Assembly (NCBI RefSeq): GCF_024346955.1
Contig: NZ_AP024883.1
Coordinates: 1,054,001-1,118,000 of the forward strand
Source of the DNA: Vibrio mangrovi
Lineage (GTDB): Bacteria; Pseudomonadota; Gammaproteobacteria; Enterobacterales; Vibrionaceae
Direction: 5' to 3'
Length of the DNA stretch: 64,000 nt
A program made the position numbers and the translations under genes. This document shows, in pieces, positions 60,130 through 64,000 of this stretch. The stretch's first letter is position 1. Every line of letters starts with the position of its first letter. Under the pieces are notes generated by a model. The model saw only the letters and a program-made list of their open reading frames with translations. It was not told where the DNA came from and ran no database searches.

Positions 60130-62411
60130 AATATAATATTTTAACTGTAGGGAATCCTAACAGCGGCAAAACGACCTTGTTTAACGGGCTGACCGGCGCT
60201 CGTCAGCAGGTTGGGAACTGGGCTGGTGTTACTGTTGAGAAAAAGACCGGAAAATATATGCATTCCGGAAACGAGTTTTGCCTGACCGATTTGCCGGGCA
60301 TTTATGCGCTGGACAGTGGTAATGACAGTCATAGTATTGATGAGTCGATTGCATCAAAAGCAATACTGTCACATCCGGCAGATTTGATTCTGAATGTTGT
60401 GGATGTAACTTGCCTGGAGCGGAGTCTGTATATGACGTTGCAGCTTCGTGAGCTGGGCCGGCCAATGATTGTTGTACTGAATAAAATGGATGTGCTCAAA
60501 AGAGAGCGCCGTTCGATTCACGTTAAACGGCTGGAGCAACTGCTGGGATGTCCGGTTTATCCTATTTCTGCCAACAATAAAGCGCAGGTTTCACAGCTTA
60601 AAGAGAATTTACATAAAACTTTATTACAGGGAATTGCTCTGAATGAATTGCGTTTGGATTACGGTCAGCAGTTTGAAGCCGTCATCGATGCAGCACTTCC
60701 GTTTTTTGCCTCACCAGAAAGCTCATCGCAAGAGGTTTCATCCCGAGCCTTGGCTATTCGGGCCTTGGGTGGGGATCGTTTGATTACTAATCCGTTGCCT
60801 GAACCGGTCCGGGTACAGTTGGATACGCTACAGCGTGATTGTCCTCTGGATATCGATTTACATGTTGCTAATGTTAAATACACTTGGCTCCATCAACAGT
60901 GTCAGAATATTCGCCGTGAGCAGGGTGTGCTGGGCCACAGCTTCACCAAACGTGTTGATCAGGTCGTACTGAATAAGTGGATTGGGATTCCTTTTTTCTT
61001 TCTGGTGATGTACCTGATGTTTATGTTCTCGATAAATATCGGGAGCGCTTTTATCGACTTTTTTGATATTTCTGTCGGAGCTTTGCTTGTTGATGGCGGA
61101 CATGCTTTGCTGGATCAATATCTTCCTGTGTGGCTGGTTACGCTGTTGGTTGATGGATTCGGTGGCGGGATTCAGACCGTTGCAACCTTTATTCCGGTGA
61201 TTGCCTGTCTTTATCTGTTCCTTGCAGTGCTGGAGAGTTCCGGTTATATGTCCCGGGCGGCATTCGTGCTGGATAAAGTCATGCAGAAGATCGGATTACC
61301 GGGTAAGGCTTTTGTACCTCTGATTCTGGGATTTGGCTGTAATGTTCCTTCGATTATGGCAACCCGGACTTTAGATCAGGAAAGAGAAAGACGGTTATCT
61401 GCTGCTATGGCTCCTTTCATGTCCTGTGGTGCCCGATTACCTGTCTATGCTTTGCTGGCTGCGGCATTTTTTCCGCATAGTGGACAGAATGTAGTCTTTT
61501 CTCTTTACTTGCTGGGAATTGCTGCCGCGGTATTTACCGGAATGGTATTACGCCATACGATTTACCCGGGAAGTAGTGAAAGTCTGGTGATGGAAATACC
61601 GGATTATGAGCTTCCTACACTGCAAAATATTCTGATTAAAACATGGCAGAAGCTGAAACGTTTTGTTCTGGGGGCAGGAAAAACGATCGTGGTCGTGGTT
61701 ACAGTTCTGAGCTTTTTGAATTCTGTCGGCACTGATGGCAGTTTTGGTCATGAAAACAGCGATACATCTGTATTATCAAAAGTATCGCAACGGGTAACAC
61801 CTTTCTTTGCGCCAATTGGAATACAGCAGGACAACTGGCCGGCTACCGTTGGTATTGTCACCGGACTGTTTGCCAAAGAAGCCGTTGTCGGTACGCTGAA
61901 TAATCTCTATTCCTCGCAGTCAGATGAAGGGAATGATTTTGATTTGCTTGCCAGTTTGCAGGAAGCTCTGCAAACGATCCCTGATAACCTGATGTCACTG
62001 AGTTTCTCTGATCCTCTGGGCATTGAAGTTGGTGATTTATCTGATACTCAGAGTGTTGCACAAGATCAGGAAGTGGATTCATCAATATACAGTAATCTGC
62101 AATATTACTTTAAAAGTCATTCGGCAGCATTTGCTTACCTGATTTTCATTTTACTCTATACACCTTGTGTGGCAGCCATGGGAGCCTATGTCAGAGAATT
62201 TGGTTCTCAGTATGCGCGTTTTATTGTCGTCTGGACTTTCGGTTTAGCTTATTGTTCGGCAACCCTGTTTTATCAGGCCGTTAATATCACAGTGCATCCG
62301 TTGCAAAGTATTCTGTGGATCTCCGCAATATTACTCAGTGGATGTGGATTGTATCTTTGGTTGAAACATTGGGGAGATTCCCTGAAAAAACTTGAGACTC
62401 AAGTCATATGA
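60126..62411 (+). CDS. feoB: ferrous iron transporter FeoB
   Basis: A 761-residue GTP-dependent Fe2+ transporter. The N-terminal G domain has Walker A GNPNSGKTT (9-17), DLPGIYAL and NKMD; then a helical GDI domain and a membrane part with two Gate motifs (LILGFGCNVPSIMATRTL; ATVGIVTGLFAKEAVVGTL). GTG start at 60126. Its stop overlaps feoC. Confidence 0.97.
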   Translation: MKYNILTVGNPNSGKTTLFNGLTGARQQVGNWAGVTVEKKTGKYMHSGNEFCLTDLPGIYALDSGNDSHSIDESIASKAILSHPADLILNVVDVTCLERSLYMTLQLRELGRPMIVVLNKMDVLKRERRSIHVKRLEQLLGCPVYPISANNKAQVSQLKENLHKTLLQGIALNELRLDYGQQFEAVIDAALPFFASPESSSQEVSSRALAIRALGGDRLITNPLPEPVRVQLDTLQRDCPLDIDLHVANVKYTWLHQQCQNIRREQGVLGHSFTKRVDQVVLNKWIGIPFFFLVMYLMFMFSINIGSAFIDFFDISVGALLVDGGHALLDQYLPVWLVTLLVDGFGGGIQTVATFIPVIACLYLFLAVLESSGYMSRAAFVLDKVMQKIGLPGKAFVPLILGFGCNVPSIMATRTLDQERERRLSAAMAPFMSCGARLPVYALLAAAFFPHSGQNVVFSLYLLGIAAAVFTGMVLRHTIYPGSSESLVMEIPDYELPTLQNILIKTWQKLKRFVLGAGKTIVVVVTVLSFLNSVGTDGSFGHENSDTSVLSKVSQRVTPFFAPIGIQQDNWPATVGIVTGLFAKEAVVGTLNNLYSSQSDEGNDFDLLASLQEALQTIPDNLMSLSFSDPLGIEVGDLSDTQSVAQDQEVDSSIYSNLQYYFKSHSAAFAYLIFILLYTPCVAAMGAYVREFGSQYARFIVVWTFGLAYCSATLFYQAVNITVHPLQSILWISAILLSGCGLYLWLKHWGDSLKKLETQVI

Positions 62412-62638
62412 TTCTGAATGAACTGAAAAGTTATCTGGAACAGCATGGAACGACCAGCGGTGTGGAACTGGCACGCCGCTTCCGTATGAGTGAAGATGGT
62501 GTCGACGCAATGTTGGGAGTATGGGTGAAAAAAGGCATAATTTCCCGCTTCGTCGATACGCGTCCCGGTGGCGAGGTGCGTCGGATTCGTTATGCGGTCA
62601 ATCATCCTCAGACACTTTCGCTGACCGCAATTCTGTGA
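62408..62638 (+). CDS. feoC: ferrous iron transport regulator FeoC
   Basis: A 76-residue winged-helix protein that associates with FeoB in vibrios. Helix-turn-helix (TTSGVELARRFRMSEDGVDA). It lacks the four-cysteine FeS motif of the enterobacterial FeoC. It overlaps feoB by four bases and ends one base from the convergent HIT gene. Confidence 0.9.
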   Translation: MILNELKSYLEQHGTTSGVELARRFRMSEDGVDAMLGVWVKKGIISRFVDTRPGGEVRRIRYAVNHPQTLSLTAIL

Positions 62639-62639
62639 A

Positions 62640-63068
62640 TTAAGCTGGTGTAAAGATCTCTGCTTCAGATAGTGCAGTTATCAGCGACTGTGCTATACGT
62701 TGTTGTTCCGCATCGTTGCGGTGGACTCCGGAAGTATTTCCCCAGACAGGGCCGGGCCACGCTTCGTCATGGGTAAATCTGGCGATATGATGGTAGTGAA
62801 GCTGAGGGACCATGTTCCCCAGAGCGCCCAGATTGATTTTGTCTGGTTGATACTGAGATTCTAATACCTGACAGACCCATTGAGATTCAATCAGAAACTG
62901 TTGTTGGTCCACCATCGGTAAATGGTGGAACTCTGTGATCCCGGAACGTTTTGGGACCAGAATAATCCACGGAACAGCCTGATCCCGATGCAGTAATACC
63001 AGAGAAAGCGGGAAGTTACCTAACAGGGTTGTATCTTGTTGTAACTGAGGATGAAGTTCGAAATCCAT
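62640..63068 (-). CDS. HIT family protein
   Basis: A 142-residue histidine-triad protein, a nucleotide hydrolase or transferase. HIT motif QLHYHHIARF near the C-terminus (HxHxH pattern is HYHHIA). I take MDFELHPQ at 63068, not the frame start at 63089. It is convergent with feoC, with no terminator between. Substrate unknown. Confidence 0.87.
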   Translation of the reverse strand: MDFELHPQLQQDTTLLGNFPLSLVLLHRDQAVPWIILVPKRSGITEFHHLPMVDQQQFLIESQWVCQVLESQYQPDKINLGALGNMVPQLHYHHIARFTHDEAWPGPVWGNTSGVHRNDAEQQRIAQSLITALSEAEIFTPA

Positions 63069-63110
63069 AATCCTGATGCCTGAAATCAATAAAACAGAAA
63101 TGAGAATATC

Positions 63111-63135
63111 ACATCTCCGGTAGAGTCCGGAGTGT
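63111..63135 (-). terminator. possible terminator after the chemotaxis gene
   Basis: On the minus strand ACACTCCGG (63135-63127) pairs with CCGGAGATGT (63120-63111), one bulge, 6-base loop. The T tail is weak (GATATTCTC). Confidence 0.45.
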
Positions 63136-63144
63136 CATTCTCTG

Positions 63145-64000
63145 TTAAACCGAGAAGCGCTGTACACTACCCAATAGATTCTGAGCAATATCCCGCAGAC
63201 TATGTGCAGCATCGGATACTTCCGTAATTGCCTGACTATTCGCCCGGTTAATTTGGACAGTTTCTTCAACACTCTGGGAAACTTCATCACTTGATTTTGT
63301 CTGCTCGTTTAAAATTTGAGTAATCTCATCCAGTGCGTTCAGGACTCTTTGTGTTCCGGATTCGATATCCTTCATCATTTGATCTGTGGAATCAACGGCG
63401 TTGATCACCGGCTGCATCTGCGACATACATCCTTCCATTTCATTGATCACCTGGTGTGTGTCTTTCTGGATAGAAGTTATGGTTTCTGCAATTTCAACCG
63501 TTGAGCTACCGGTTTTTTCTGCCAGCGTTCTGACTTCATCTGCGACAACGGCAAATCCCCGTCCGCTTTCACCGGCTCTGGCAGCTTCAATTGCAGCATT
63601 CAGCGCCAGTAAGTTGGTTTGATCTGCAATCTCGCGAATTACCGCAATCACATGATGGATTTGATTGGATTGTTCACCAAGCCGCTGAATCGACTGAGTC
63701 GTACTTTGCAGAGAACCGGCAATGATGTCTATGTCGCGGATCGTTTCTTTCATGCTCCCTGCACCATGGACAGCCGATGTTCTGGCTTCATCAGATAAGC
63801 CCATGGCCTGAGTTGCATTTTCGGTAACCTGATTAATGCCATAGGTCAGTTCTTCTATTGCAGAAGCGATCGTTGCCGAAGCATCATTCTGTTGGTTCAT
63901 ACTGATGGCTGCCTGATGAGATGCTGCCGCCAACTGTTGTGATTCGCTGGCGAGCATGTCGCCTGCCTGATGAATCTGTGTAATGATTTTAGACAGGGAA
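63145..64000 (-). CDS. methyl-accepting chemotaxis protein, C-terminal part (runs off window)
   Basis: At least 284 residues of the signalling domain of a chemoreceptor; the open frame continues past the window end, so the sensor and membrane parts are missing. The kinase-control hairpin tip is complete: REIADQTNLLALNAAIEAARAGESGRGFAVVADEVRTLAEK. The ATG at 63957 is internal. It acts with CheA/CheW to control the polar flagellum encoded earlier, though the ligand is unknown. Confidence 0.95.
   Translation of the reverse strand, partial: SLSKIITQIHQAGDMLASESQQLAAASHQAAISMNQQNDASATIASAIEELTYGINQVTENATQAMGLSDEARTSAVHGAGSMKETIRDIDIIAGSLQSTTQSIQRLGEQSNQIHHVIAVIREIADQTNLLALNAAIEAARAGESGRGFAVVADEVRTLAEKTGSSTVEIAETITSIQKDTHQVINEMEGCMSQMQPVINAVDSTDQMMKDIESGTQRVLNALDEITQILNEQTKSSDEVSQSVEETVQINRANSQAITEVSDAAHSLRDIAQNLLGSVQRFSV

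Noticed and set aside
1..64000. CRISPR arrays, rRNA, tRNA, transposases, integrases, prophage
   Set aside because: Nothing with the expected repeats or protein motifs was seen.

Overview
The window is chromosomal DNA from a marine gammaproteobacterium of the family Vibrionaceae, most likely Vibrio or a close relative. The basis is protein similarity and gene order: flagellin genes, flaG-fliD-flaI-fliS, flrABC, fliE to flhB, then smrB-prmB-aroC, mnmC-fabB-pdxB-asd, fur-fldA-ybfF-seqA-pgm, gltA-sdh-suc, znu and feo. As I remember it, this is the order on the large chromosome of Vibrio cholerae. No rRNA, tRNA, CRISPR array, prophage, transposase or integrase was seen. Nearly every gene has a recognisable core function.

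Layout. (1) Positions 1-2000: a small winged-helix protein, a DUF2956 tail-anchored-looking protein and a DyP-type peroxidase, with two related palindromic repeat elements between the last two. (2) Positions 2000-27300: a polar flagellum block. Three flagellin genes of identical length each have their own sigma-28-like promoter. They are followed by flaG, fliD, flaI and fliS; the regulators flrA, flrB and flrC; the basal body, motor and export-ATPase genes fliEFGHIJ; and the hook-length, switch and export-gate genes fliKLMNOPQR-flhB. Well-formed sigma-54 -24/-12 elements stand before flrBC, fliE and fliK, which fits an FlrA/FlrC-driven cascade. (3) Positions 27300-37700: translation and metabolism genes. 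These are smrB, prmB, aroC, epmC, yfcL, an FMN reductase, mnmC, fabB, pdxB and asd. (4) Positions 37700-45600: fur, fldA, ybfF, seqA, pgm, a secreted GH12-type glucanase, a VOC protein, a DUF1853 protein and a Nif3/YbgI protein. (5) Positions 45600-56930: the TCA block, with gltA divergent from sdhCDAB-sucABCD. Strong RNA hairpins lie at the sdhB/sucA and sucB/sucC junctions. (6) Positions 56980-63070: metal uptake, with znuBC divergent from znuA across a Zur-box-like palindrome, and feoABC behind a Fur-box-like site. A HIT-family protein follows, and the window ends inside a methyl-accepting chemotaxis protein.

I found no convincing new multi-gene system. The items most worth a second look are the GH12 glucanase gene inserted between housekeeping genes, the repeat elements near the DyP gene, the repeat-bearing insertion in FliD, the divergent flagellin FlaE, the NPEH (not NPTH) autocleavage motif in FlhB, a possible sigma-54-like element inside the terminator before flrA, and the cluster of three hairpins between sucB and sucC. 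All functional calls rest on recognising the sequence by eye; no database search was run.
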